Shown: piece by piece, positions 17,547 to 27,119 of the stretch
Numbering within the stretch: the first letter of the stretch is position 1
How the letters are laid out: every line of letters starts with the position of its first letter
Assembly: GCA_946407705.1 (NCBI GenBank)
Contig: CAMJPC010000003.1
Span: forward strand, 1-64,000
Reading direction: 5' to 3'
Length of the DNA stretch: 64,000 nt
Origin: an uncultured Clostridia bacterium
GTDB lineage: Bacteria; Bacillota; Clostridia; Saccharofermentanales; Saccharofermentanaceae
Translations under genes and position numbers: made by a program
The notes under the pieces: generated by a model
Database searches by the model: none
What the model was told of the DNA's origin: nothing
What the model saw: the letters and a program-made list of their open reading frames with translations, nothing else

Positions 17547-18086
17547 TTACTGAGCGTAAGCAGCGCCCTTGTCGAAAGCTGCCATGTTTGTAGGAATCAG
17601 GCCATGCTTTCTCTCAGGAAGGATCTCGTAAAGTGACTTCTCGAAGGAGTCTCTTGTGAAGCATCCTGTTGCCGTTGCCATGCAGCCCATCATCGTGATG
17701 GGAGCAAACATCATCTTTCCGAGTTCTGAAGCGATATCGGAAGCAGGCATAGCGATTACCTTGATGTCTGTTCTCTCAGGTCTTGTCTTGATGAGGGAAG
17801 AATCGAGGATCATGAGAGCTCCGGACTTGAGCTGCTTCTCGAACTTCTCCATGGAAGGCTGGTTGAGGCAGATAACAACGTCTGCATCGTTAACTACGGG
17901 AGAACCGATAGCCTCGTCGGAGATAACGACGGAGCAGTTAGCGGTACCGCCACGCATTTCAGGTCCGTATGAAGGGAACCATGAAACTTCCTTGCCCTCA
18001 TAAAGTGCAGCTTCTGCTGCCATCTTGCCTGCGGAGAGGATTCCCTGACCGCCGAAACCGGCAAAAATTACAGAGAAATCAATCAT
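17547..18086 (-). CDS. 2-oxoacid:ferredoxin oxidoreductase, gamma subunit
   Basis: 179 residues of the pyruvate/ketoisovalerate oxidoreductase gamma family: FAGFGGQGILSAGKMAAEAAL at the start, WFPSYGPEMRGGTANCSVVIS, and VVICLNQPSMEKF. Completes the alpha/beta/gamma/delta enzyme. Its start overlaps the beta-subunit stop (ATGA). Family members oxidise 2-oxoacids with CoA and ferredoxin, or run reductively in anaerobes. Confidence 0.9.
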   Translation of the reverse strand: MIDFSVIFAGFGGQGILSAGKMAAEAALYEGKEVSWFPSYGPEMRGGTANCSVVISDEAIGSPVVNDADVVICLNQPSMEKFEKQLKSGALMILDSSLIKTRPERTDIKVIAMPASDIASELGKMMFAPITMMGCMATATGCFTRDSFEKSLYEILPERKHGLIPTNMAAFDKGAAYAQ

Positions 18087-18907
18087 TTCTTCACCTCCCC
18101 AACGTTAACGCAGTTGTTAGCGGTAGCAGGTATGCTACCTGAAACATACTTGCCGTTCTCATCGAACTTGAGGTCATCACCCTTGTAGCATCCGAGAGGA
18201 TACTGGGTCATCATGTTCTCCTTGAGCCACTCCATGGCAGCCAGAGGCTCCTTGCCCCAGTTTGTAGGGCATGTGGAAAGGATCTCAACGAGGGAGAATC
18301 CGAGGTTGTTCTTCTGAACGTCGAAAGCCTTCTTGAGAGCTCTCTTTGCGTTCTGGATGTTCTTGAAGTCAGTTACCGCAACACGTTCAACATAAGCAGC
18401 GCCCGGGAGCTTTGAAAGGAACTCTGCAACGTTGATAGGATAACCCTGTGTCTCAGGATTACGTCCCCAAGGAGATGTTGTAGTGACCTGGCCTACGAGT
18501 GTCGTAGGAGCCATCTGGCCGGAAGTCATTCCGTAAACGGCGTTGTTGACGAAGATAACTGTGATCTTCTCTCCTCTTGCTGCAGCGTGAACGATCTCAG
18601 CAGTACCGATGGAAGCGAGGTCGCCGTCTCCCTGATATGTGAAGACGAAGCTGTCCTTTAAGTTTCTCTTGATACCTGTAGCGACTGCAGGTGCTCTACC
18701 GTGAGCTGCCTGGACCATGTCGCATGCAATGTATTCATATGAGTTGTATGTACATCCTACGGATGCAACGCCTACAGCTGTCTCTAAAGCGTCATTTGCA
18801 ACAAGAGTCTCTGCTACGAGTCTGTGGATGATGCCGTGGCAGCAGCCGGGGCAATAATGGAAAGGCTTATCTGTAAGGCCTTTTGTGGGTTCGAAAACTA
18901 CAGCCAT
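18083..18907 (-). CDS. 2-oxoacid:ferredoxin oxidoreductase, beta (thiamine diphosphate) subunit
   Basis: 274 residues. HYCPGCCHGIIHRLVAE at the start; thiamine diphosphate/Mg site YQGDGDLASIG followed by NNAVYGMTSGQMAPTT; then ILSTCPTNWGKEP. Overlaps the alpha stop as TGATG. Most similar by pattern to VorA/KorB-type subunits for branched-chain or 2-oxoglutarate substrates; the specificity is not decided by these motifs. Confidence 0.9.
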   Translation of the reverse strand: MAVVFEPTKGLTDKPFHYCPGCCHGIIHRLVAETLVANDALETAVGVASVGCTYNSYEYIACDMVQAAHGRAPAVATGIKRNLKDSFVFTYQGDGDLASIGTAEIVHAAARGEKITVIFVNNAVYGMTSGQMAPTTLVGQVTTTSPWGRNPETQGYPINVAEFLSKLPGAAYVERVAVTDFKNIQNAKRALKKAFDVQKNNLGFSLVEILSTCPTNWGKEPLAAMEWLKENMMTQYPLGCYKGDDLKFDENGKYVSGSIPATANNCVNVGEVKK

Positions 18908-19998
18908 CAGAAATTACCTCCTTCTGTGATCTTTCCCTCGTGGATCGCAACGATCTTGTCGAGGATTTCCTTCTGCATCGGGAGATTTCCTCCGAGTCTG
19001 CCGTGGAAATAAACGGGCTTCTTGCCGTTAGCGCCGAGTCTTACGTCTTCGATCATCTGACCTGCGTTGAGCTCAACGTCTAAGAATGCCTTTACGCTGG
19101 GCATATCTGCTGCTTCAGAGATTGCCTTGTAAGGGAACGGCCAGAGAGTGATAGGACGGATCATGCCGACCTTGATGCCAAGCTCAGCAGCCTGACGGAT
19201 AACGTTTCTGCAGATTCTGGAGCATGTAGCGAAAGCTGTGATAACGATCTCAGCATCCTCCATGTTGATTGCTTCATAACGTACTTCGTTAGCCTCAACG
19301 ATCTTGTACTTGTCCTGGAGCTCAAGGTTCTTCTTCTCGAGGACATCCGGATCGATATAGATGGAAGTTACTGTGTGGTGGAAAGAATCACCCTTTCTTC
19401 CGCAAGCAGCCCAAGGCTTTTCGATAGTCTCGATAGGCTCCTCGTCACGGAAAGCAACAGGCTCCATCATCTGGCCCAAAGTACCGTCGCCTACGATCAT
19501 GCAGGTCATTCTGTACTTGTCAGCGAGGTTGAAAGCTTCAACTACGAGCTCATAAAGCTCCTGAACGGAAGCAGGTGCGATAACGATGTTTCTGTAGTCA
19601 CCGTGTCCGCCGCCCTTTGTAGCCTGGAAATAGTCGCCCTGTGCAGGCTGAATGCCGCCCAAGCCCGGGCCGGCTCTTACGATATTTACTACGACTGCGG
19701 GAAGCTCAGCGCCTGCAATGTAGGAAATACCTTCCTGCTTGAGTGAGATTCCCGGAGAGGAAGAAGATGTCATAACTCTGAATCCGGCAGCAGCAGCGCC
19801 GTAGACCATGTTAATGGCTGCGACCTCTGACTCGGCCTGAACGAAGTTACCGCCTGCCTCGACCATTTTCTTAGCCATGTAGTGCATGACTTCCGTCTGA
19901 GGGGTAATAGGATAACCGAAATAGTTACGGCAGCCGGCTCTTAAGGCTGCCTCGGCAATGACTTCATTGCCCTTCATTAAAACTCTTTTCTGTGCCAT
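18907..19998 (-). CDS. vorB: 2-oxoacid:ferredoxin oxidoreductase, alpha subunit (VorB-like)
   Basis: 363 residues. KGNEVIAEAALRAGCRNYFGYPITPQTEV, AESEVAAINMVYGAAAAGFRVMTSSSSPGISLKQEG and GIQPAQGDYFQATKGGGHGDYR match the 3-methyl-2-oxobutanoate (2-ketoisovalerate) VorB group as I recall it. Likely role: conversion between branched-chain 2-oxoacids and acyl-CoA plus CO2, moving electrons to ferredoxin. Korarchaeal-type 2-oxoglutarate activity is the alternative. Confidence 0.85.
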   Translation of the reverse strand: MAQKRVLMKGNEVIAEAALRAGCRNYFGYPITPQTEVMHYMAKKMVEAGGNFVQAESEVAAINMVYGAAAAGFRVMTSSSSPGISLKQEGISYIAGAELPAVVVNIVRAGPGLGGIQPAQGDYFQATKGGGHGDYRNIVIAPASVQELYELVVEAFNLADKYRMTCMIVGDGTLGQMMEPVAFRDEEPIETIEKPWAACGRKGDSFHHTVTSIYIDPDVLEKKNLELQDKYKIVEANEVRYEAINMEDAEIVITAFATCSRICRNVIRQAAELGIKVGMIRPITLWPFPYKAISEAADMPSVKAFLDVELNAGQMIEDVRLGANGKKPVYFHGRLGGNLPMQKEILDKIVAIHEGKITEGGNF

Positions 19999-20013
19999 TT
20001 GATAACCCTCCGA

Positions 20014-20229
20014 TCAATCACGCTCAACGGTGATTACCACATCAGGGCACTGCGTAGCGCAGAATGTGCAGCCGATGCACTCTTCCGGCTTTACGCATGT
20101 TGCCGGGTGATAACCCTTAGCGTTAAGTCTTGTCTTGTCCAGTTCGAGGATTTTCTTGGGGCATGCAGCGACGCAAAGTCCGCAGCCCTTGCACAGATTC
20201 TCGTTAAAAGTAACTTTACCTTTAGCCAC
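20014..20229 (-). CDS. Ferredoxin-like delta subunit, 2x[4Fe-4S]
   Basis: 71 residues with two clusters, CKGCGLCVAACP and CIGCTFCATQCP. Begins at GTG 20229 with GGAGG 6-7 bp upstream. First gene of the operon, 15 bp before the alpha subunit. It carries electrons from the catalytic subunits. Confidence 0.93.
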   Translation of the reverse strand: MAKGKVTFNENLCKGCGLCVAACPKKILELDKTRLNAKGYHPATCVKPEECIGCTFCATQCPDVVITVERD

Positions 20230-20285
20230 GATGAACCTCCTCCATACAGTGAACGCATAAAAACGCGCACAAAATAATTCAAAGT

Positions 20286-20314
20286 ATTATAAACATTATG
20301 GAGGGTGCTTGCAA
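20286..20314 (-). promoter_or_regulatory. Promoter of the oxoacid oxidoreductase operon
   Basis: TTGCAA (20314-20309), 17 bp, TATAAT (20291-20286) on the minus strand, 57 bp before the GTG start. Confidence 0.72.
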
Positions 20315-20348
20315 CTATAAAAACTGTTTGATTATAAAGGCCATGCCA

Positions 20349-21818
20349 TTATTTCCTGTTCAGAAACCTTTTTACCGTGTACTTAAGCAAACCGTTCCCG
20401 AAAAGTACGTTCAAAAAGAAGAATACAGCCGCACCGGTCAAGGCTCCGCCAAAGAGCCTGACCGCCTCATTTTTGAACAGAAACATGAAGCCGGCGACAA
20501 TGCCGAACATCACGGCCGACGAGGCAAGAGTCAAAACAAGGTTTTTCATATCCAATTTGTACTGCTGGTATTTTCTGGCAGCGCCAAAGACAAGGATAAA
20601 TACGATTATCTCAGATATCAGAGAGGCTATCGAAGCTCCGAAAGCCCCAAAACGGGGGATCAGTATGAGGTTATTGACGAAATTGACGCCCATGGTGATC
20701 AGGTATGAATACATGAGATAGGACTCCTTGCCCGCGCACATCATGACCTGATAGCAGATTATGTCTCCGACACATTTGAGGGGGATCATGAAAGCAAGGA
20801 CTGTAAGGCAATTCACAGCATCGCCGTAACCTTCACCGAGCCAAAGCGTGATCAATGGAGATGCAACAGCTGCTATGCCCAAACACATCGGGAATGAGAT
20901 GAAGATCATCAGATCGGCACCGAACTTCGTGAGTTTATTGAACTTGGCTTTGTCGCTCGAATAATAGTAACTGAGACGCGGCAGGAAAACAGCCGTTATG
21001 GCTATGGCTGTTGCAATGATGAGACCTACTATCTTTTGGGCATAGGAATAATATGCAACTGAAGCGTGCTTATCCATTATGTCGAGCATGGTAATGTCCA
21101 TTCTCGCATAAAGTTCGGTGGACACGGTGCAGAGCGCCAGGAAAACAAGCGACTTGATGTGAGGCTGAAGATTAATGTCCTTGAAACTGACTTTAACACG
21201 GCGGCTTGCATAGATAATGTTGAAAAGATGGTACGCGAGACCGGAGAAAACGCTGATCAAAGCATACGTGTAAACATCTTCAGGCGAATGGATGAAAACG
21301 ATCACGGCGATCAGGCCGAGAAGTTTGACGACAAAGGAACGCAGAGCGATGAGCATGAATTCTTCAGTTCCCTGAAAGTACCAGTCGACATTGATGAAAT
21401 TTATGACGATCGCAAATCCGCAAACGAAATAAAGCATCTTCTCGGAACTGAAAAGTCCCGTGAACAGTATGCAGACAGCAAAAATGAAGATGGCCGCCAT
21501 CGTCAGGAAAGCATTCACGACCAGCATCTCGGAGAACAGCTTATCCCTCGCCTTTTTGTCGTCCCTTCTTTTCGCGGTCTCTCTGATCGCATATGCCTGT
21601 ATTCCCAAAGAACCGAGGAGGACAAAGTACGATACGTTATTGGCAGCGGCAGCATAACGGCCGACGCCTTCCGGTGTAAGCATCCTCGCAACATAACCGG
21701 AACTTATCAGCGGGAATATGATATCCAGCATCCGGTAAAACGTGTTGAATACAGCGTTCTTTGCCAGGGACCGCTTCTCACTGGTTTCTGTCCCGGAATG
21801 CCCGTTTTCAGGTCTCAT
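20349..21818 (-). CDS. Polysaccharide flippase (Wzx/MATE-like, MOP superfamily)
   Basis: 489 residues with 12-14 predicted membrane helices. The opening KNAVFNTFYRMLDIIFPLISSGYVARMLTPEGVGRYAAA is typical of oligosaccharide flippases. It moves lipid-linked repeat units of an exopolysaccharide or teichoic-type glycan across the membrane. Last gene of a five-gene unit (24934 to 20349); overlaps the GT4 gene by 11 bp. Confidence 0.92.
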   Translation of the reverse strand: MRPENGHSGTETSEKRSLAKNAVFNTFYRMLDIIFPLISSGYVARMLTPEGVGRYAAAANNVSYFVLLGSLGIQAYAIRETAKRRDDKKARDKLFSEMLVVNAFLTMAAIFIFAVCILFTGLFSSEKMLYFVCGFAIVINFINVDWYFQGTEEFMLIALRSFVVKLLGLIAVIVFIHSPEDVYTYALISVFSGLAYHLFNIIYASRRVKVSFKDINLQPHIKSLVFLALCTVSTELYARMDITMLDIMDKHASVAYYSYAQKIVGLIIATAIAITAVFLPRLSYYYSSDKAKFNKLTKFGADLMIFISFPMCLGIAAVASPLITLWLGEGYGDAVNCLTVLAFMIPLKCVGDIICYQVMMCAGKESYLMYSYLITMGVNFVNNLILIPRFGAFGASIASLISEIIVFILVFGAARKYQQYKLDMKNLVLTLASSAVMFGIVAGFMFLFKNEAVRLFGGALTGAAVFFFLNVLFGNGLLKYTVKRFLNRK

Positions 21819-22974
21819 AATCTATCTTTCTCAATATGTCCTTATAGCGGTCGTAGAATCTCGAGACCGTATGCTCTTCCTCGTAAAGCTGAACCTGTGC
21901 CGCTTCTTCGGCCTTGATCTGTTCAGGTTCTTTCTTCATTATACTTCTAACAAGTTCAAGAGCCTCTTCATCGGTTTCAAAAGTATATATTCCGCAATCC
22001 TCTCTGCCTGCAAACGTCTTATTTCCGCCTGTCAGGGAAATGAGCGAGCATTTGCCGAAAGACATCGTCTCCAGAAGCGAAAGATCAAAATACGTCTCAC
22101 GGTTGGGCAGGAAAAACAGATCCGAAGCATTCACATAAGAGAACGGATCATCAGTCCATCCGATCTCGATCCAATAAGGAGAATCCGGATGTCTGACAGT
22201 TCCTTCACGGCCGCAGCATAAAACGGTCACATTGCCGAGCTTTTCGAATAAAGATACCAGTCTGTCATAACCCTTTACGCTTATATGTCTTCCGACAAAC
22301 GAAATGACAAATCTGTCACCGGGAATATTCAGTTCTTTCCTTATCTCTTCTCTTGTCTTGCGTACGCTTATCTTCGGAACCCCGGTAGGCAGATAAACGA
22401 TCTTCTTCTCATCCCTTATCTCAGGATATTTATCCCACGTATGGTAATACGGTTCCTCGGCGAACTTGCACGGGAACACAAGATAATCCGCATTCCTGAA
22501 CGAGTACTCCGCAAACTCCTCCACCCTGTCAAACAAGTCTTTGTGTTTCAGATACTCGTCGTGATCCAGCGTATCTTCTATATATTCCCGGTAAGGCATT
22601 TTCGGAGTATGGGAAGTGAGAAGGACCTTCCCTTTAAAACCTTCAAGATTCTTCTTTTGGGAATACATGTCTATGACACTGTGAAAATGGATCACATCAA
22701 ACCCGCTCAGATCAAAAGGGCCTTTCCTTTCGCTCTGATACAAGACCTCTTCGATCCAAGCGGCGTGATCCGACAGATCCTTATTCGCAGAACTCAAGCT
22801 GTGGATCTTGTGCATGACTTTATAGGGCAGCTTTGAATTGAAATCCTTCTCATTCAAAAAGACTATTTCAGAGTCAGACAATTCGTCCCTGCGCTTTTTC
22901 AGATTGTACAGATATCCTGACGGACCGCCGGACGGACTGATGTATTTTTCAAAAAAATAGATAAGCGTCTTCAT
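21808..22974 (-). CDS. Glycosyltransferase, GT4 family
   Basis: 388 residues from ATG 22974, preferred to an upstream TTG because AAGGG lies about 9 bp before it. GT-B fold with VISFVGRHISVKGYDRLVSLFEKLG, SYVNASDLFFLPNRETYFDLSLLETMSFGKCSLIS and a C-terminal Glu-containing donor site. Adds a sugar to the surface glycan; donor and acceptor unknown. Confidence 0.86.
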   Translation of the reverse strand: MKTLIYFFEKYISPSGGPSGYLYNLKKRRDELSDSEIVFLNEKDFNSKLPYKVMHKIHSLSSANKDLSDHAAWIEEVLYQSERKGPFDLSGFDVIHFHSVIDMYSQKKNLEGFKGKVLLTSHTPKMPYREYIEDTLDHDEYLKHKDLFDRVEEFAEYSFRNADYLVFPCKFAEEPYYHTWDKYPEIRDEKKIVYLPTGVPKISVRKTREEIRKELNIPGDRFVISFVGRHISVKGYDRLVSLFEKLGNVTVLCCGREGTVRHPDSPYWIEIGWTDDPFSYVNASDLFFLPNRETYFDLSLLETMSFGKCSLISLTGGNKTFAGREDCGIYTFETDEEALELVRSIMKKEPEQIKAEEAAQVQLYEEEHTVSRFYDRYKDILRKIDYET

Positions 22975-22986
22975 TTGCAAATACCC

Positions 22987-24003
22987 TTAAACAGTTTGCC
23001 CTGACCCGAACAGTCTGCAAAATGCCCTTACCCCGAACAAAGACAGTACGAAGCCTTTTATCCATGCCTTTATTCCACGGGAATGCGCCCATATCCTGCG
23101 GCGCGGAACGTCTTTCCTGCAGTCAAATCTGAATACCTCATAAGATGATAACACCCAGAGATATTTTCCGCTCCAATTTGAAAGCAGGACATCCCTTTCG
23201 TCAGCATTCTTTATCTGTTCTGAATAAAAAGCATATAGCGAATTCATCACATGGACCATCGCTTTGGCGTGCTCTTCCCGGAACTCTGATGTTCCGCTCA
23301 TGATCGAGTTCTCACGCAGCCTGTAGCAATAAACCTTTTCGGGCAGGTATTTAACTATTGATGCACCGGCTAAAACTTCCGGAGTCCAAAGTTCATCTTC
23401 ATGAATGAGTCCCTTTTCAAAAAACAATCCGTTATCCAAAAGATAATCACATCTGCATGCCATAAGCCAGGCCGTAACAGCAAATCTCCCGTGATCTTTG
23501 ATCTGAGATATCATCGCATTCAAACCCGACATATCGGAATCCCGATCAAGGCCTGAATGACCGAGGATTACGTCATAACCGGAATCAACAACGGAATCAT
23601 CTTCACCTATTGTCATTCCGTCAAACAGGATTACATCAGCATCACTCTGTGAAACAGTCCTTATCAAAGCAGCAAAAGCATCCGGAATCACCATGTCATC
23701 CGGATCGCAGAAAAACACGTAGATGCCGGAAGCCTTTTTCATGCCGTAATTCCTGGCATCCGAAAGGCCTCCGTTTTCCTTGTGATAACAGGTAATAAAC
23801 TCATATCTGTCAGCATAAGATTCAGCGACAGCACCTGACTCATCAGTCGAGCCGTCATCAACGAGTATTATCTCGGTCTTCTCTATCCCTTCAGCCGCCG
23901 TCAGCGAATCAATGCACCGGCCAATGTAACTCCCGACGTTATATACGGGAACAACGACCGACAGGCAAATGTCTTTATCTGTATTTAATCTTGAGCAATC
24001 CAT
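22987..24003 (-). CDS. Glycosyltransferase, GT2 family
   Basis: 338 residues. GT-A fold: SVVVPVYNVGSYIGRCIDSL, ILVDDGSTDESG, YHKENGGLSDARNYGMKKASG and FFCDPDDMV (DxD). Overlaps the upstream GT2 gene by 29 bp. The C-terminal ~100 residues are less conserved and end in a hydrophobic, possibly membrane-associated stretch. Confidence 0.9.
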   Translation of the reverse strand: MDCSRLNTDKDICLSVVVPVYNVGSYIGRCIDSLTAAEGIEKTEIILVDDGSTDESGAVAESYADRYEFITCYHKENGGLSDARNYGMKKASGIYVFFCDPDDMVIPDAFAALIRTVSQSDADVILFDGMTIGEDDSVVDSGYDVILGHSGLDRDSDMSGLNAMISQIKDHGRFAVTAWLMACRCDYLLDNGLFFEKGLIHEDELWTPEVLAGASIVKYLPEKVYCYRLRENSIMSGTSEFREEHAKAMVHVMNSLYAFYSEQIKNADERDVLLSNWSGKYLWVLSSYEVFRFDCRKDVPRRRIWAHSRGIKAWIKGFVLSLFGVRAFCRLFGSGQTV

Positions 24004-24934
24004 AATACAAAGCCGAAAAATGCCTCAGGACAAACAGTTTGACTCTCGTCTTAAATCCAAGCTTTTCTTTTATCTTAACAGATGTCTCTATAGCTATCTT
24101 TTTCATTTCATCAAGGTATTCATGTCCCGCATCATCCCTGATTATCCGGGTCGTCAGATCAAGTGCGGTGACAACCTTCCTTCTCATGATCTCCGCGGTC
24201 AAAGATGATTCTTCTTTACAGATTTCGATCTCCCTGTCCAGGACAACGAAATACTGCATCTTGCTGCCGTCAAAAGCCTTGCTCATTACCGAAGCGGAGT
24301 TCTGATAATAGTAATACAGTGCCCTGTTGCAGCAAGCGATCTTCGACGATTTCATGGCGCATTGAAAAGTAAAGAACGCATCCTCCTGGATCGTAAGTGT
24401 CTCATCAAAACGGATGCCGTTCAGCAATTCTCTTCTGAAGAGTTTTCCCCATGCTGCAAGACATATTTTCCCGACCATTCCGGAGAAATATGCATTCATT
24501 ATCTCATCGTGACCGTTATAGACAGCATCTTCCGTTTCCTTCTCCTGTACAAGAGTTCCGTTATCGTACCGGTAATACAAGGAGCATTGTGATATATCGG
24601 CATTCTCTTTTTCAGCCAGTTCCACGAGTACGGAAAGATATTCGGGATCAACGCTGTCATCAGAATCTATAAAAGCGATATGATCACCTGTCGAAAGCTC
24701 CAAGCCGTAATTGCGCGCTGCCGATACGCCTTTTCCTTGTGAATCAAAGACACGGATACGTTCATCGTCTTTCGAAAACGACATTGCGGTCACAACGGTA
24801 TCATCAGTTGATCCGTCATTGATTATAAGGAGTTCCCAATCCGTAAACTTTTGTGAAAGAACACTTTCGATGCATCTTCTGATGTAAGCACCGGAGTTCT
24901 TTGCAGGCATGATGATCGATACGGTCGGATGCAT
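23975..24934 (-). CDS. Glycosyltransferase, GT2 family
   Basis: 319 residues. SIIMPAKNSGAYIRRCIESVLSQ, LIINDGSTDDTV, KGVSAARNYGLELSTGDHIAFIDSDDSV. First gene of the minus-strand exopolysaccharide unit. Its start is only 33 bp from the divergent GT2 gene at 24968, so the two promoters must overlap each other's coding regions. Confidence 0.9.
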   Translation of the reverse strand: MHPTVSIIMPAKNSGAYIRRCIESVLSQKFTDWELLIINDGSTDDTVVTAMSFSKDDERIRVFDSQGKGVSAARNYGLELSTGDHIAFIDSDDSVDPEYLSVLVELAEKENADISQCSLYYRYDNGTLVQEKETEDAVYNGHDEIMNAYFSGMVGKICLAAWGKLFRRELLNGIRFDETLTIQEDAFFTFQCAMKSSKIACCNRALYYYYQNSASVMSKAFDGSKMQYFVVLDREIEICKEESSLTAEIMRRKVVTALDLTTRIIRDDAGHEYLDEMKKIAIETSVKIKEKLGFKTRVKLFVLRHFSALYYGLLKIKYR

Positions 24935-24955
24935 TTTAATTCACTCGTTCAGATG

Positions 24956-24961
24956 TATAAT
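24956..24961 (+). promoter_or_regulatory. -10 element placed for a leaderless transcript
   Basis: A perfect TATAAT ends 6 bp before ATG 24968, which puts the expected +1 on the A of the start codon. No Shine-Dalgarno sequence precedes that ATG. The -35 is poor. Confidence 0.45.
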
Positions 24962-24967
24962 GATTTC

Positions 24968-25900
24968 ATGAAAGTAAGCATTATTATACCAATTTATAAT
25001 TCCGAAAACTATTTGGATAAATGCATCGGATCCGCCGTCAGCCAGACATATGATGATATCGAGATCATCCTTGTAAACGACGGTTCGACGGACGGTTCCG
25101 GAAACATCTGCAATGCTTACGCTTCAAAAGATCCCCGCATCAGATTGATAAACCAAAAGAATGCCGGCGTTTCCTCTGCAAGGAACAGAGGTCTTGATGA
25201 AGCATCCGGTGACCTGATCACGTTTATCGACGGGGATGACCATGTCGAATCTGATTATGTCGAATACCTGGTAAGCCTGATGGAAAAAGACCATTCAGAC
25301 ATCGTATGCTGCCAATACGAAGTGATGAATAAAAACGGATCCTCATCCAGACTGATAAGCGGAACGGAAGAATGCCTAAAAGAGTTTCTTACATCAAATG
25401 AGATCTCAGTCTCAGTCTGCTGCAAGCTCTATAGAAAGCATCTTTTCGACGGCATCAGAATGCCCGAGGGAAAGCGTTTTGAAGATAATTACGTTCTGTA
25501 CAGACTGATAGCGAGGGCAGGCTCTGTCACCATCGGTTATCAAAAGAAATACAACTACATTCCCAACCCCTCAGGTTTCATCAATGAGCCGTACTCAAAA
25601 ACTCAGATGGACATCGTTGATGCAGCTATGGAACAAAGGGAATTCATAGTAAAGAACTATCCGGCCCTTACGGGACTTGCAAATTCGCGGGTGATATATG
25701 CGGCAAACAGGTGTCTCCTGAAGATGGCTGATTCGCGTGTATATGACGCTGACTCTGTTCAACGCCTGAAGCCTTTATACAAAGAATACGGCAAGGATTT
25801 CCTTAAAGGACCCAGCGGCAGATCTGCGAAAAGATTCAGCAGGATCGCACGCATAAGCCCTAAGCTTGCAATGAGGTTTTACAGACTGTTACACAAGTGA
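24968..25900 (+). CDS. Glycosyltransferase, GT2 family
   Basis: 310 residues from ATG 24968 (MKVSIIIPIYNSENYLDKCI). In-frame ATGs at 24929 and 24953 would add residues without homology. GT-A motifs: ILVNDGSTDGSG, KNAGVSSARNRGLDEASGD, FIDGDDHV. The only plus-strand gene of the exopolysaccharide region; its 3' end overlaps the convergent GT4 gene by 12 bp. Confidence 0.88.
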   Translation: MKVSIIIPIYNSENYLDKCIGSAVSQTYDDIEIILVNDGSTDGSGNICNAYASKDPRIRLINQKNAGVSSARNRGLDEASGDLITFIDGDDHVESDYVEYLVSLMEKDHSDIVCCQYEVMNKNGSSSRLISGTEECLKEFLTSNEISVSVCCKLYRKHLFDGIRMPEGKRFEDNYVLYRLIARAGSVTIGYQKKYNYIPNPSGFINEPYSKTQMDIVDAAMEQREFIVKNYPALTGLANSRVIYAANRCLLKMADSRVYDADSVQRLKPLYKEYGKDFLKGPSGRSAKRFSRIARISPKLAMRFYRLLHK

Positions 25901-27037
25901 ACGGTAGCCGTCCAGCAATGCCTTCTCTGATTTGCTCCACGGATATTTGCTTTCGTAAAGCGCTCTTGCAGCAGCACCCATACTTTCCCACCTGTCGCGC
26001 ATCAGCAAGACCCTATCAAGCGAATCGGCGATCTCAGATTTCACATCTGCGTCAATGACCTCGATGACGTCGCCTATGCCGTGGATCCTGATCTGATTGT
26101 ATAGTGTTCCGTTTTTACCCATGATTATGGGCTTTCCGAGCATTAAAGCTTCATAAAACTTGTTAGGAGCAGAATACCTGTTGTTGGGCACTGAAGGATC
26201 CTGCAAGGCCGTCATGATGTCGCACTTCTTTTCCAGCGCGAGGATGTCATCATAAGGAAGCGGACCGTAATAGAAAATGTTATCGCTGCTTGCAGCGCAT
26301 TCTTCGATGAACGGCCTTAACACACCGTAACCCGCGACATGCCACTCGACGTCACTCCTGGACATCATGACCTTTGCAGTCTCCTTAAGGAACCTGTCGA
26401 AAACGAGCATTCCGGCATATACGACCTTTGGCTTTAAAGGATCAGAACCCGGGGCCAGTTCAAAGTCATCCCTGACATCGATATCTTCAGGCGTATTCTC
26501 GACTACGATCAGCTTTTTGGGCGAAGAGCCTTTTATCTGGTACTTCCGCTCATCGCTGCAGATGATGGTCATGTCAGCTTTACTGATGTAATTGTTTTCC
26601 AGATTCCTGATGCAGTTCTTAACTATTCCGGGCGCGTTATACGAATCGGCGTAGTAATCGAAGATATCGTAAACGATCTTCTTTTTGTATTTTTTCGCAG
26701 CCTTAAAAGCAGGCTTTGCGGTATCGAAGTTAACTACATGGACCGCATCGAACTTGGCATTGTTCGCGGAAAGAAATTCATATGCCCTTTTCCAGAACCT
26801 TTTCATCGGTCCAAGCATCTTTTTCATGCCGCCGCCGTAATATGCCGGCTCGGGTATCAGATAGAAATCAAAATCTTTGTCATGAATACGGTGGATCTCA
26901 TGGTTCACGTCAGTGCCAGATTTCTCGCGGTTCCAGCCGAGCAGAAAGACCTCATGCTCTTTTGAAAGAGCATACATCTCCTTCTCTACCCTGGAATCGG
27001 GATAACCTTTGTCAGACCTGATGAAACATATCTTCAT
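25889..27037 (-). CDS. Glycosyltransferase, GT4-like
   Basis: 382 residues, GT-B type: MKICFIRSDKGYPDSRVEKEM at the start, KIVYDIFDYYADSYN, PKVVYAGMLVFDRF, and VPNNRYSAPNKFYEALMLGKPIIMGKNGT near the donor site. Monocistronic between a terminator (27069-27098) and the convergent GT2 gene. Start region lacks a ribosome binding site. Confidence 0.85.
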   Translation of the reverse strand: MKICFIRSDKGYPDSRVEKEMYALSKEHEVFLLGWNREKSGTDVNHEIHRIHDKDFDFYLIPEPAYYGGGMKKMLGPMKRFWKRAYEFLSANNAKFDAVHVVNFDTAKPAFKAAKKYKKKIVYDIFDYYADSYNAPGIVKNCIRNLENNYISKADMTIICSDERKYQIKGSSPKKLIVVENTPEDIDVRDDFELAPGSDPLKPKVVYAGMLVFDRFLKETAKVMMSRSDVEWHVAGYGVLRPFIEECAASSDNIFYYGPLPYDDILALEKKCDIMTALQDPSVPNNRYSAPNKFYEALMLGKPIIMGKNGTLYNQIRIHGIGDVIEVIDADVKSEIADSLDRVLLMRDRWESMGAAARALYESKYPWSKSEKALLDGYRSLV

Positions 27038-27043
27038 AAGCGA

Positions 27044-27049
27044 ATTATA
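27044..27049 (-). promoter_or_regulatory. -10 element placed for a leaderless transcript
   Basis: Minus-strand TATAAT (27049-27044) is followed by exactly 6 bp and ATG 27037, the same geometry as at 24956-24968. No Shine-Dalgarno sequence. The -35 is weak and would fall in the preceding terminator's T-run. Confidence 0.45.
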
Positions 27050-27068
27050 AACTATATCGCAAAGTAAA

Positions 27069-27098
27069 AAACAGCCGCTGGATAATCAGCGGCTGTTT
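27069..27098 (-). terminator. Rho-independent terminator after nagB
   Basis: Twelve-bp stem AAACAGCCGCTG / CAGCGGCTGTTT with a 6-nt loop and TTTTTTA on the minus strand, 22 bp past the nagB stop. Confidence 0.9.
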
Positions 27099-27119
27099 AA
27101 GGATAAACTCTTTAAGAGA

